DNA of 7,116 bases from an uncultured Bacteroidales bacterium (GTDB lineage: Bacteria > Bacteroidota > Bacteroidia > Bacteroidales > WCHB1-69), in assembly GCA_937949745.1 (NCBI GenBank), contig CALECM010000104.1, forward strand, positions 1 to 7,116. The letters are read 5' to 3'. Below are positions 1 to 6,262 of the stretch, piece after piece. Position 1 is the stretch's first letter; each line of letters opens with the position of its first letter. The translations under genes were made by a program, and so were the position numbers. The notes below the pieces were generated by a model, which worked only from the letters and a program-made list of their open reading frames with translations, was not told the origin of the DNA and made no database searches.

Positions 1-1
1 A

Positions 2-241
2 AATACGCTGACTAACGTGAAAGTTTATAGTAATATGGATAATGTCTACATTATCAACGAAAATGATTTGCCTATTAAGACGGTGGAGATTTATGATATA
101 TTCGGAAGAACGGTGTATCAGAATACAAAATCACATCAAAGCAAAGAAATGATCCATTTACCGGTGGCCTCGGGCACATACGTAGTAAGGTTACTTACGG
201 CTGACGGTGTTGGAACTTACAAAGTTAATATACTTAAATAA
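2..241 (+). CDS. C-terminal end of a type IX secretion cargo protein (T9SS type A sorting domain), 5' truncated by the window
   Basis: The frame is open from the left edge to the TAA at 239-241, so the GTG at 17 is probably internal and the true start lies outside the window. The 79 visible codons form a typical T9SS C-terminal sorting domain: a beta-strand motif VEIYDIFGRTVYQ in the middle, a conserved Gly in SGTYVVRL, and a terminal strand ending in KVNILK. In this family the domain directs an exported protein through the outer membrane and is usually removed, leaving the cargo at the surface or secreted. The catalytic or binding part of the protein is not visible, so its function is unknown. 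A strong terminator follows 21 bases after the stop. The PorW/SprE homologue elsewhere in the window fits a genome with a working T9SS. The family call is confident; nothing can be said about the substrate or activity. Confidence 0.88.
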   Translation, partial: NTLTNVKVYSNMDNVYIINENDLPIKTVEIYDIFGRTVYQNTKSHQSKEMIHLPVASGTYVVRLLTADGVGTYKVNILK

Positions 242-262
242 TCGGTAGAATTATCTAATCTG

Positions 263-288
263 AAGGGCGGTAAATCCGCCCTTTTTTT
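263..288 (+). terminator. Intrinsic terminator of the T9SS cargo gene
   Basis: GGGCGG at 265-270 pairs with CCGCCC at 276-281 around a 5-nt loop (TAAAT). Two A-T pairs extend the stem at its base, and a run of seven T follows at 282-288. It sits 21 bases after the stop codon at 241. The GC-rich stem plus T-tract is a textbook Rho-independent terminator for the plus strand. Confidence 0.93.
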
Positions 289-597
289 ATGCTACTTTTA
301 AATGATTCGTCCATAGAATCTTGATATTATCCTTTTCAAAGAAGAAGTGGAATTAGGTTATGGTATTTAATCAGTAGAACATGCAGACTTTCAATCAATA
401 TAATTCTCTTCTTTATTCCGGCTCATAGTATAGATATAATTTTAGTCCTTGTTTCAATTGAAAATGGATATCCTACCATTCTCGGAAATAGTATTTACCA
501 CCAGAAAATTGACTGTTAGCGAAAGACATAAAGTCGGAATAATATCTTAACCGTATTTTATTAGATATTCGGATGATGGCATAAATTTCCGGGTAAT
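289..597. other. Intergenic stretch without a credible gene
   Basis: This stretch lies between two terminators of opposite orientation. The plus strand holds only very short ORFs, such as a 15-codon ATG ORF from 381. On the minus strand one frame is free of stops from about 643 down to 476, then after a single TAG (473-475) stays open for 19 more codons to a TAA at 413-415. The predicted residues are rich in Tyr, Phe and Arg, but no family is recognisable and there is no well-placed start. It could be the remnant of a decayed gene or simply chance in AT-rich DNA. No repeat, tRNA or promoter was found. Confidence 0.5.
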
Positions 598-628
598 AAA
601 AAAGAAGGCATCCTTTGGAACGCCTTCT
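598..628 (-). terminator. Intrinsic terminator after the coiled-coil membrane protein gene
   Basis: Read on the minus strand, AGAAGGC (628-622) pairs with GCCTTCT (609-603), and the 12-nt interval contains a small inner pairing (TCC/GGA). The stem runs directly into a T-tract (complement of the A run 598-603). It lies 34 bases beyond the stop codon at 663-665, so it should end the minus-strand transcript of the 663-1595 gene. Confidence 0.88.
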
Positions 629-662
629 TCTATAACTAATCGATCAAAATATTTTCTGATGA

Positions 663-1595
663 TTACTGGAGAGTAAAGGAACTTTCTCCGAGTAAATGAT
701 CATCCGTATAAATCTGTACCAGATAGGTGCCTTTGATGGGTTTATCATCCGGACGGATATCCCAGTAAAGCGATACATTTTCAGCTTTATTCGTATAATT
801 AATAGTTGTTTTGGCAGTATATTGCATTTTTTGACCATCAACAGTAAAGGAATAACCATCGGAATTTCCCATAGATAATACGCGACCGGTTTCAGGAATA
901 GCAATCCTGCAATAAAGATTGATAGGACCGGGCTCAACCAACGGGTTTTCACCTAAAATGAACGATACTTTAAATCTTTTTGCCCGGGAAGCCTTTTCCG
1001 TAACGGTTTCCGTTTCATTTCTGGTTTTAACGTTTAAAGCCCTGCTGTATATGTTATAAGCCTGAAGCACTGCGGCCGTAGTAATCTTTTCACTCAAACT
1101 TTCGTTATCGCGTTGTATGGCGACCGTCCGTTCTTTCTCCTGAGCAAGGGATTCTTTTACCAAAGTATTTTCTTCTTTCAAAGCTTTATTTTCCTGGTAT
1201 AATTTATCCATTTCCTCTACATATTCTTTGGCGATATTTTGAAGACGCGCCATCTGTTTCCTGATTTTATTGTAATCAGCCTGAGAATTAATAAGACGTT
1301 TGATCTCTTCCGCATTCGCCATAATTACACTGTCTTTCTCGGAAAGCTGAACTGATAGGTCACCGTATTCGGCTTTGATTTTATCATGTTCTATTAATAA
1401 GGCGTTCAACTCTGCTTGTAATTCGACCCTTTCAAGCTCCGTTTTTTTGTATTCGGTATTCAGGACGGGCTTGGCGATAAAGGCAAAATAAATAGTAGTG
1501 ATCAGAAAGAATCCGGCAAGTACGGCCAGAATTATTACCCATTTTTTTAAAGGATTTTGGGACTCGTTTTCCTTTTTTCGTGTTGAATCTTCCAT
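663..1595 (-). CDS. Inner-membrane-anchored coiled-coil protein with a beta-rich C-terminal domain, function unknown
   Basis: I do not recognise a named family. The 310-residue product starts with a short Lys/Arg-rich cytoplasmic tail (1-18), followed by one hydrophobic helix at about 19-41. Next comes a long heptad-like, Glu/Lys-rich coiled coil at about 48-172, a linker, and a compact segment at 206-310 rich in alternating hydrophobic residues that looks like a beta-sandwich (ends GTYLVQIYTDD then SSFTLQ). The positive-inside rule places the coiled coil and the beta domain in the periplasm. No ATPase, kinase or peptidase motif is visible, so a label such as 'SMC-like' would reflect only the coiled coil. 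Proteins of this layout seem familiar to me from Bacteroidota genomes, but that is memory rather than a search. The ATG at 1595 is chosen because a Bacteroidota-type promoter lies about 34 bp upstream. The gene is monocistronic: it has its own promoter and terminator and diverges from comF. A scaffold or tether role in the envelope is a guess. Confidence 0.85.
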   Translation of the reverse strand: MEDSTRKKENESQNPLKKWVIILAVLAGFFLITTIYFAFIAKPVLNTEYKKTELERVELQAELNALLIEHDKIKAEYGDLSVQLSEKDSVIMANAEEIKRLINSQADYNKIRKQMARLQNIAKEYVEEMDKLYQENKALKEENTLVKESLAQEKERTVAIQRDNESLSEKITTAAVLQAYNIYSRALNVKTRNETETVTEKASRAKRFKVSFILGENPLVEPGPINLYCRIAIPETGRVLSMGNSDGYSFTVDGQKMQYTAKTTINYTNKAENVSLYWDIRPDDKPIKGTYLVQIYTDDHLLGESSFTLQ

Positions 1596-1611
1596 CTTAT
1601 TATTATTTTTG
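1582..1611 (+). promoter_or_regulatory. Predicted promoter of comF
   Basis: TATTTTTG at 1604-1611 fits the Bacteroidota -7 consensus TAnnTTTG exactly. GTTG at 1582-1585 is a near match to the -33 TTTG, 18 bases upstream of the -7 box. Transcription would start near 1618, giving an untranslated leader of about 35 nt before the ATG at 1654. The -33 part lies inside the first codons of the divergent gene. Confidence 0.5.
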
Positions 1612-1628
1612 TAATACTATTTAAACTA

Positions 1629-1661
1629 CAAAAATACTAATTAAATTATACGGATGACAAA
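1629..1661 (-). promoter_or_regulatory. Predicted promoter of the coiled-coil membrane protein gene
   Basis: On the minus strand TTTG (1661-1658) and TATTTTTG (1636-1629) match both elements of the Bacteroidota housekeeping promoter, separated by 21 bases. Transcription would begin near 1622, leaving a leader of about 27 nt before the ATG at 1595. The -33 element overlaps the first codons of comF on the other strand. Confidence 0.6.
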
Positions 1662-2352
1662 AATAATTTACTTTCTAAAAAATCTGCTCTCCTTCTTTTA
1701 TCCCCGTTTTTGTCCGTGTTGCCATCAGGCTATGCAGCAAAATGAACATCATTTATGTATTTCCTGCCTTATTCATCTTCCTGAAACCGATTATCACCGC
1801 AATTTACAAAATCCCCTGTCCCTGATATTTACGGGTAGGATTCCCGTCGAACATGTGGCGGCTCTCCTCTTTTATAAGAAAGGTAATCATGTACAAAAAA
1901 TACTCCATAGTTTGAAATATAAGGGAAATCAGGATCTGGGTGTTTTCTTGGGATGTTATTATGGAAGGATATTGGCTGAAGAGGCTATTTTCGACCTTGT
2001 AGATTTCATTATTCCGGTACCGCTTCATCCTCAAAAACAAAAAGAAAGGGGATATAACCAGAGTGAGTGCATCGCCAAAGGCCTCAGCCGGGAAATGCAT
2101 AAGCCTTACTATACCGATATTCTTATCCGGATTGGTTTTACAGGTACCCAAACCAATAAGGACCGCATAGAGCGGTGGGAAAATGTAGAATCGGTTTTTG
2201 AAGTAACTGATCAGGAAAAGGTCAAAGGAAAGACCATACTTCTATGTGATGATGTGCTTACGACCGGTGCTACCATGGAAGCTGCCGCGCGTCCATTACT
2301 AAAATGCGAGAATGTTAAGATTTATATTGTAGCACTGGCTACCGCGTTATAA
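1654..2352 (+). CDS. comF: ComF family protein (phosphoribosyltransferase fold)
   Basis: The 232-residue product matches the ComF/GntX family in length and layout. An N-terminal zinc-finger-like cysteine pattern, CPCC (20-23) and CISC (35-38), precedes a phosphoribosyltransferase domain. That domain carries the family signature PVPLHPQKQKERGYNQ (121-136) and the PRPP-binding loop ILLCDDVLTTGAT (195-207) with its paired Asp residues. ComF proteins are linked to DNA uptake in naturally competent bacteria and are widespread in non-competent ones; the enzymatic substrate is unsettled. No other competence gene is in the window, so a role in uptake here is not shown. The ATG at 1654 lies about 35 nt downstream of the predicted transcription start and gives a full-length N terminus with both Cys pairs. 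The gene is alone on its strand, and its stop codon is one base from the stop of the convergent gene at 2354. The family call is firm, the precise role is not. Confidence 0.95.
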   Translation: MTKIIYFLKNLLSFFYPRFCPCCHQAMQQNEHHLCISCLIHLPETDYHRNLQNPLSLIFTGRIPVEHVAALLFYKKGNHVQKILHSLKYKGNQDLGVFLGCYYGRILAEEAIFDLVDFIIPVPLHPQKQKERGYNQSECIAKGLSREMHKPYYTDILIRIGFTGTQTNKDRIERWENVESVFEVTDQEKVKGKTILLCDDVLTTGATMEAAARPLLKCENVKIYIVALATAL

Positions 2353-2353
2353 A

Positions 2354-2770
2354 TTACTCCTCAGCCTTATCCTCTTTTCCGGAGGCCTGCTTTTCATTCT
2401 CACCTCTAAGCAAAACAATCTCAAATACGGAATAAAGGAAATAAATTACGATGAACGCGATCGCAAAGCGCCATTTATCTTCCCGGTTTATCAATATATA
2501 TATAAGCAGGAAAAGAAGGCATGAAAAAAATTTAACTAGTCGTGATAGCAGGTAACTGGAAATGAACTGAGTCTTTTCTTTATAATTATTTCCTCTTAAT
2601 ACAATATATAAGCTTAATAAAGTAATGATATAAAAGAAAATTACGATAAAAGGTAATGCCGGTGAAGCATACTGGGGAAAGATCAGTTGCATCCCGATGG
2701 CTAATACCGCGATAACAATGGAGAATATTAATAATTTGAAAGAAAATTTTCTAATGGGAATCTTTTGCAT
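2354..2770 (-). CDS. Four-helix integral membrane protein of unknown function, next to AtpZ-like gene
   Basis: The 138-residue product is very hydrophobic. Membrane segments are likely at about 12-31, 37-58, 77-94 and 102-121, with a basic N terminus and a strongly charged tail rich in Glu and Lys. No catalytic motif is visible. Its start overlaps the end of the AtpZ-like gene by 20 nt in another frame, so the two are almost certainly cotranscribed and perhaps translationally coupled. A small four-helix protein after an AtpZ protein resembles the uncharacterised or AtpI-like gene that commonly sits just before atpB in ATP synthase operons. On that basis an AtpI-like role in assembly of the rotor or Mg/Ca handling is possible but rests on position only. 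It is the last gene of its unit: the next gene is convergent comF, and no terminator is seen between them. Confidence 0.82.
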   Translation of the reverse strand: MQKIPIRKFSFKLLIFSIVIAVLAIGMQLIFPQYASPALPFIVIFFYIITLLSLYIVLRGNNYKEKTQFISSYLLSRLVKFFSCLLFLLIYILINREDKWRFAIAFIVIYFLYSVFEIVLLRGENEKQASGKEDKAEE

Positions 2771-2996
2771 TTTTTTTATCCTTAAAAGGTTTTAATTCTC
2801 GTATAACCAAATATAGTGAAAGGGCAATGGAACCCATTGAACCGATCAGGGTGAATAATGGAGATAAACTCAGATACTTATCAAGTTTTACGCCTCCTAT
2901 AGTTCCGGCAGCAATGATAATACCCATCTGGAACACAAGTCCAGAATAATAAGTGTATTTCCTTAATTGACTTGCTGCTTTCTCTTTTTGGGGCAT
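2751..2996 (-). CDS. atpZ: AtpZ/AtpI family two-helix membrane protein
   Basis: The 81-residue product has the size and pattern of the AtpZ/AtpI ('ATPase_gene1') family. A short charged N terminus is followed by a helix at about 16-36 containing the glycine-rich motif GIIIAAGTIGG, a short loop with a conserved-looking KLDKYL, a second helix at about 46-66, and a basic tail. Family members are associated with F-type ATP synthases and are proposed to help c-ring assembly or cation supply. The gene starts 8 nt after the bactofilin stop and overlaps the following four-helix gene by 20 nt, so all three form a tight unit. What is odd is that no ATP synthase structural gene follows: the unit ends against comF. 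Either the ATP synthase genes lie elsewhere in the genome or the protein serves another machine. The family assignment is good, the gene symbol is by similarity. Confidence 0.8.
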   Translation of the reverse strand: MPQKEKAASQLRKYTYYSGLVFQMGIIIAAGTIGGVKLDKYLSLSPLFTLIGSMGSIALSLYLVIRELKPFKDKKNAKDSH

Positions 2997-3004
2997 ACCA
3001 TGAC

Positions 3005-3391
3005 TTAATTAGACTCGACCTCCGTTTCCAAAGGAATTTCAATTTTATTATTGTGCATTTTGCAGTTGCCTATAAAGTTGGCTCCCGGTTCTATGGCTAT
3101 TTTTCCGACCGTAATATTGCCGGCTAAAATAGCGGTGGATTTTAAAGAAAGGAGATCACCTACATTCAGGTTGGCCTTGGCGTTACCCTCGATTTCTATG
3201 GATTCACAATAAATCTCCCCTTCGATAGTACCGGATTCACCGATAATAACTTTAGCCTTTGATTTAATGTTCCCTTTAATATTCCCATCGATCCTGCAAT
3301 CGCCGGTGGTGACAATATCACCGATAAAGGTCGTGCCAGCTGCAATTATATTAACACCACCCGTATTTTCTTGTTCATACATTTTTGCCAT
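3005..3391 (-). CDS. Bactofilin (polymer-forming cytoskeletal protein)
   Basis: The 128-residue product is a short bactofilin. Central residues, about 15-115, contain the repeating pattern of Gly, Ile and Val spaced every five to six positions typical of the right-handed beta-helix, with phrases such as GDCRIDGNIKGNI, IIGESGTIEGEI, and EIEGNAKANL. Short polar ends flank it. Bactofilins polymerise without nucleotide into filaments, often at the inner membrane, and organise cell-wall or envelope machinery. No membrane helix or peptidase domain is fused here. The ATG at 3391 is used; a second Met at residue 4 is an alternative of little consequence. It lies 138 nt downstream of the PorW-like gene and 8 nt upstream of the AtpZ-like gene, and a -7 box in the upstream gap suggests it leads its own transcription unit. 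Confidence 0.92.
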   Translation of the reverse strand: MAKMYEQENTGGVNIIAAGTTFIGDIVTTGDCRIDGNIKGNIKSKAKVIIGESGTIEGEIYCESIEIEGNAKANLNVGDLLSLKSTAILAGNITVGKIAIEPGANFIGNCKMHNNKIEIPLETEVESN

Positions 3392-3440
3392 ATCAGTGTG
3401 AGTTTATCTTTATATAATGGATTCAGATTCTATTAAAAGA

Positions 3441-3448
3441 CAAAAATA
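3441..3448 (-). promoter_or_regulatory. Predicted -7 box for the bactofilin-AtpZ-membrane protein unit
   Basis: On the minus strand TATTTTTG fits the Bacteroidota TAnnTTTG element exactly. It lies 49 nt upstream of the bactofilin start. No TTTG is found 19-21 bases further upstream, so the -33 element is weak or absent. Readthrough from the PorW-like gene is also possible, since no terminator was seen in this gap. Confidence 0.4.
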
Positions 3449-3529
3449 ATAAATATTCCATAAAAGCACCTATGAAATTTTGTTGAACCGGTTATTGCCT
3501 TAAAAGTTGTGGATTAAGGATATATGAAA

Positions 3530-6208
3530 TTATTTAAGGTAATGATCTTCAAAAAATTCCTGGTATAATACACGTTCGGAAATTTTATTGTAGTAGGTGG
3601 TGTAATTGGTCGCGGATATTGGATAAACGATAAGGGTTCCGTTGGTAATTAACGGGGCAAATGTTTCATCCCGGATAATATGATTGTAATAGTCCAAAGC
3701 AGTAGTTTTATTATTAAACTTGGCAACCGTGATCATTTGTTGGTTAGCGTTGATATAGAAGTTGTTAAGATTGAATTTCTGTAGGCTGTAAAAATCCAGG
3801 TTGAATCTGTTGATATTCTCCTTCACTTCCAGAACAGGGATTTTAGCCACGTCTACAATCACAATAGTATAGTGCATCTCGTCCGGTTTATATACGAATG
3901 GGTTTACCAAGGATGGAGCCTGTGTATTTTTTGCGATAGCGGCCGGATCTCCTGCGGCTATTAAAATATCATCAGCATCATCGAAAGTGGAGAGATAAAT
4001 TTTAGCAAGATCGGCAACGGGAGTGCCGGGATATTTTAGGATAATGCGTGTCAGGGAATTCTTCAGGGAGTCTTCACCCAGGGTTTGTCCGATGGCCACG
4101 GCCCGTAGATATTCAAATTTGGAACCCAGTATGGGATCTACAACCTGGGGAAGGGATTCATTAACCAATTCTATTGTTCTTTTCCACTGCCGGGTACTAT
4201 AGGTATGATACGCCTCCTCATATTTAATTTCCAGTGTTTTTTCTTTTTCAGCCAGCTTTTTATAATAATCAGGATCTAAAATAAGCCTTGCGTAGTCTGT
4301 GTCAGGATATTTTGTCAGGATTGTATTTTTATGAACCTCGGATTTAGGATTGTTAACCTGGGAATAAGTCCGGTAAAGCATATAAAGTGAAGGGAGGGTC
4401 ATGGGATCGTCTGGGAAGCGGCTGACAAGTTTTTCGAATGTTTCGGTAGCCCGGCGTTGATCGTTCAGCAAATCAAGATAAATAATGGCTGAATTATACA
4501 GTGCATCTGCAATCATCCTGTTGGAACTATCCATCGCTTCGGGAGTCAGCGGAAGGTCCTGTGTATAATATTCGGGCTTTTTCGGATCTGTTTCCCGTAC
4601 CTTGATCGGGTTGCCGTCTTCATCATATTCGGTCGTATCGCGGGCCAGTGAAGGATCGTTTATTATCGCCAGGTCATCGAAAGAGATTTGCTGCTTGTTA
4701 CTGATACGCCAGTTATCCTCAAGTCTCCTGTTTCCCCAGTTCCGGAAAAAATCCGTTTTACCTGCCGTAACCAAAGAGGAATTGTAGAAATACCATTTAC
4801 CGTTGGAAGTATTGGTCGGATTTATGTTTTGCATGTGGCTTGTACTTTGCATCACCAGCATTCTGTTCGCTTCTTCCTGGGCAATTCTTCGTTCTTCCTC
4901 AGTATATTTCGCAATCATTTTATTAACCCAGGAACTACGCTGGGCATCAGTCATTTTCGCAATACGTTGTAAGCTATCCTGTACGGAAATAACATTGAGG
5001 TTATCTACGAGATCACGCAAAACATTACTTTTTTGAATAATGCTTTCCCGGTTGGGATAATTATTAGGCAGCGAAAGCATAGCGGTATCGTAATATGCCT
5101 GTGCGTTAATATATTGTTCGTCTTCAAAATAAATATCAGCCAGTGTAATCGATGAATAAGTACGCTGGTAATCATTATTTACATAAGAAGCCACGGAAAG
5201 CGCAAGGTTATCGATCTGAGCTTCTTCATCCTCATCAATTTTGGCGATTTTATAAAGTGCGAAATAGATCTGATCCCTATAATTTTCATTTTTACCTTCT
5301 TCCAGCATTTTATGCAGGTCTTTTATGATGGCATTTCGTGAGGCTTCGGTTCCATCATAATTGGTTGCCAGGTGCATATAGGCATTGAACTCCATTTCAT
5401 ATTCCGGCGTTCTTTGAATTACCTTACGGAATGATTTCTCCGCTTCCGCCATCCGGCCGTTAAGTTCATATAATTGTCCAAGGATAAAGTAAAGCCTGGT
5501 TTTAAATGCGCGTTTAGGTTTATTGGCAATGGCTTCCTGTATATAGTCAATAGCTGATTCTATATCACCGTCCGGTGCGGTAAGCTGATATTCAGCTACA
5601 GCCGCATTGTATTGTACTTTAAGTTTTTTAGATTTGTTATTATGTAATTCCAATTGAGCTTCGTCCAGTAAAGTCTGGGCCTGAGAATAATATTCCTGGC
5701 GCAGGGCGGTCCGGGCTTCCAGTATCATGGCTTCTTCCCGGGCATTCCATTTTTTCCCTTTATAGTTATTCTCAATATAACTGAAAATCCGTTGGGCCTG
5801 ACTGTATTCCTGTTTATGGAAATAGGCTTTTCCCATAATAAGATATACGTCGTCCATAGTTTTTACATATTCCTGACCGCGTATCATCATGGAGTGTTTG
5901 AAGATGGACTTGGAGCATTTTTCAATGGCGCGGTCCATCTGGGGATAAATAGCTACGATATCGGTTTTTGCAGGATAATTGTAAACAGGAAGGATGGCTG
6001 TATAATTGTCCACTTGTTTTTTGGCCAGTTCCGCTTCTCCGGTTTTTAAGGCTTCTTTGGCATTGAAATTTACGTTAAATTTCGAAGTTACAGTATGATA
6101 AGCCCGGTTTGGGAATGTATTTTTTTGAGTGGAGCATGCGTTTATACCCAGTAATATTATTACTGCTAAGATTAAGATATAAGCAGATTTAAAAAATTTC
6201 AATTTCAA
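3530..6208 (-). CDS. porW: PorW/SprE-like type IX secretion system lipoprotein with TPR repeats
   Basis: The product of 892 residues begins with a lipoprotein signal peptide: basic start, hydrophobic core at about 8-20, and a lipobox with Cys25 (GINAC). The mature start CSTQKNTF followed by FNVNFNAKEAL is characteristic of the PorW/SprE family. TPR-like helix pairs are visible at about 120-150, 238-270, 355-385 and 590-625; the C-terminal region from about 770 is a mixed alpha/beta segment. PorW (Porphyromonas) and SprE (Flavobacterium) are outer-membrane lipoproteins required for T9SS secretion, thought to connect the PorK/PorN ring to the Sov translocon. Size and architecture match that family. 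No ATG start exists: the frame opens with TTG at 6208, with a second in-frame TTG at 6202, and the upstream frame back to the stop at 6265 has no ATG or GTG. The gene follows ribE by 54 nt and precedes the bactofilin. The left-edge gene encodes a probable T9SS cargo. The family call is strong, the exact start is uncertain. Confidence 0.9.
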   Translation of the reverse strand: MKLKFFKSAYILILAVIILLGINACSTQKNTFPNRAYHTVTSKFNVNFNAKEALKTGEAELAKKQVDNYTAILPVYNYPAKTDIVAIYPQMDRAIEKCSKSIFKHSMMIRGQEYVKTMDDVYLIMGKAYFHKQEYSQAQRIFSYIENNYKGKKWNAREEAMILEARTALRQEYYSQAQTLLDEAQLELHNNKSKKLKVQYNAAVAEYQLTAPDGDIESAIDYIQEAIANKPKRAFKTRLYFILGQLYELNGRMAEAEKSFRKVIQRTPEYEMEFNAYMHLATNYDGTEASRNAIIKDLHKMLEEGKNENYRDQIYFALYKIAKIDEDEEAQIDNLALSVASYVNNDYQRTYSSITLADIYFEDEQYINAQAYYDTAMLSLPNNYPNRESIIQKSNVLRDLVDNLNVISVQDSLQRIAKMTDAQRSSWVNKMIAKYTEEERRIAQEEANRMLVMQSTSHMQNINPTNTSNGKWYFYNSSLVTAGKTDFFRNWGNRRLEDNWRISNKQQISFDDLAIINDPSLARDTTEYDEDGNPIKVRETDPKKPEYYTQDLPLTPEAMDSSNRMIADALYNSAIIYLDLLNDQRRATETFEKLVSRFPDDPMTLPSLYMLYRTYSQVNNPKSEVHKNTILTKYPDTDYARLILDPDYYKKLAEKEKTLEIKYEEAYHTYSTRQWKRTIELVNESLPQVVDPILGSKFEYLRAVAIGQTLGEDSLKNSLTRIILKYPGTPVADLAKIYLSTFDDADDILIAAGDPAAIAKNTQAPSLVNPFVYKPDEMHYTIVIVDVAKIPVLEVKENINRFNLDFYSLQKFNLNNFYINANQQMITVAKFNNKTTALDYYNHIIRDETFAPLITNGTLIVYPISATNYTTYYNKISERVLYQEFFEDHYLK

Positions 6209-6262
6209 TTTTATAAATATTACAATTATGTAAGCAAGGAAAATAACGTCAAATCTTTTTTT

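Noticed and set aside
17..241. GTG at 17 as the start of a 74-residue small protein
   Set aside because: The frame remains open to the window edge and the sequence is a sorting domain, which is always the C-terminal part of a larger exported protein.
663..730. C terminus of the coiled-coil protein resembles a T9SS sorting domain (GTYLVQIYTDD followed by a final strand)
   Set aside because: The protein has an N-terminal anchor helix rather than a cleavable signal peptide, and the similarity is limited to a generic beta-strand pattern.
644..952. Minus-strand ORF of 102 codons with hydrophobic start
   Set aside because: It lies in another frame inside the 3' part of the 663-1595 gene, whose coding frame is long, has a clear domain layout and its own promoter and terminator.
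1804..2151. Minus-strand ORF of 115 codons opposite comF
   Set aside because: It is antisense to a strongly recognisable ComF coding sequence and resembles no family.
3392..3529. Possible terminator after the PorW-like gene (CCTTAA / TTAAGG pairing)
   Set aside because: The stem is short and AT-rich, has a 10-nt loop and no T-tract, so it is unlikely to terminate transcription.
4602..5036. Three overlapping plus-strand ORFs of 61 to 94 codons
   Set aside because: All are antisense to the PorW-like gene; the residue patterns are those of reverse-complemented coding sequence.
5792..6049. Plus-strand ORF of 85 codons
   Set aside because: Antisense to the N-terminal part of the PorW-like gene, no family resemblance.
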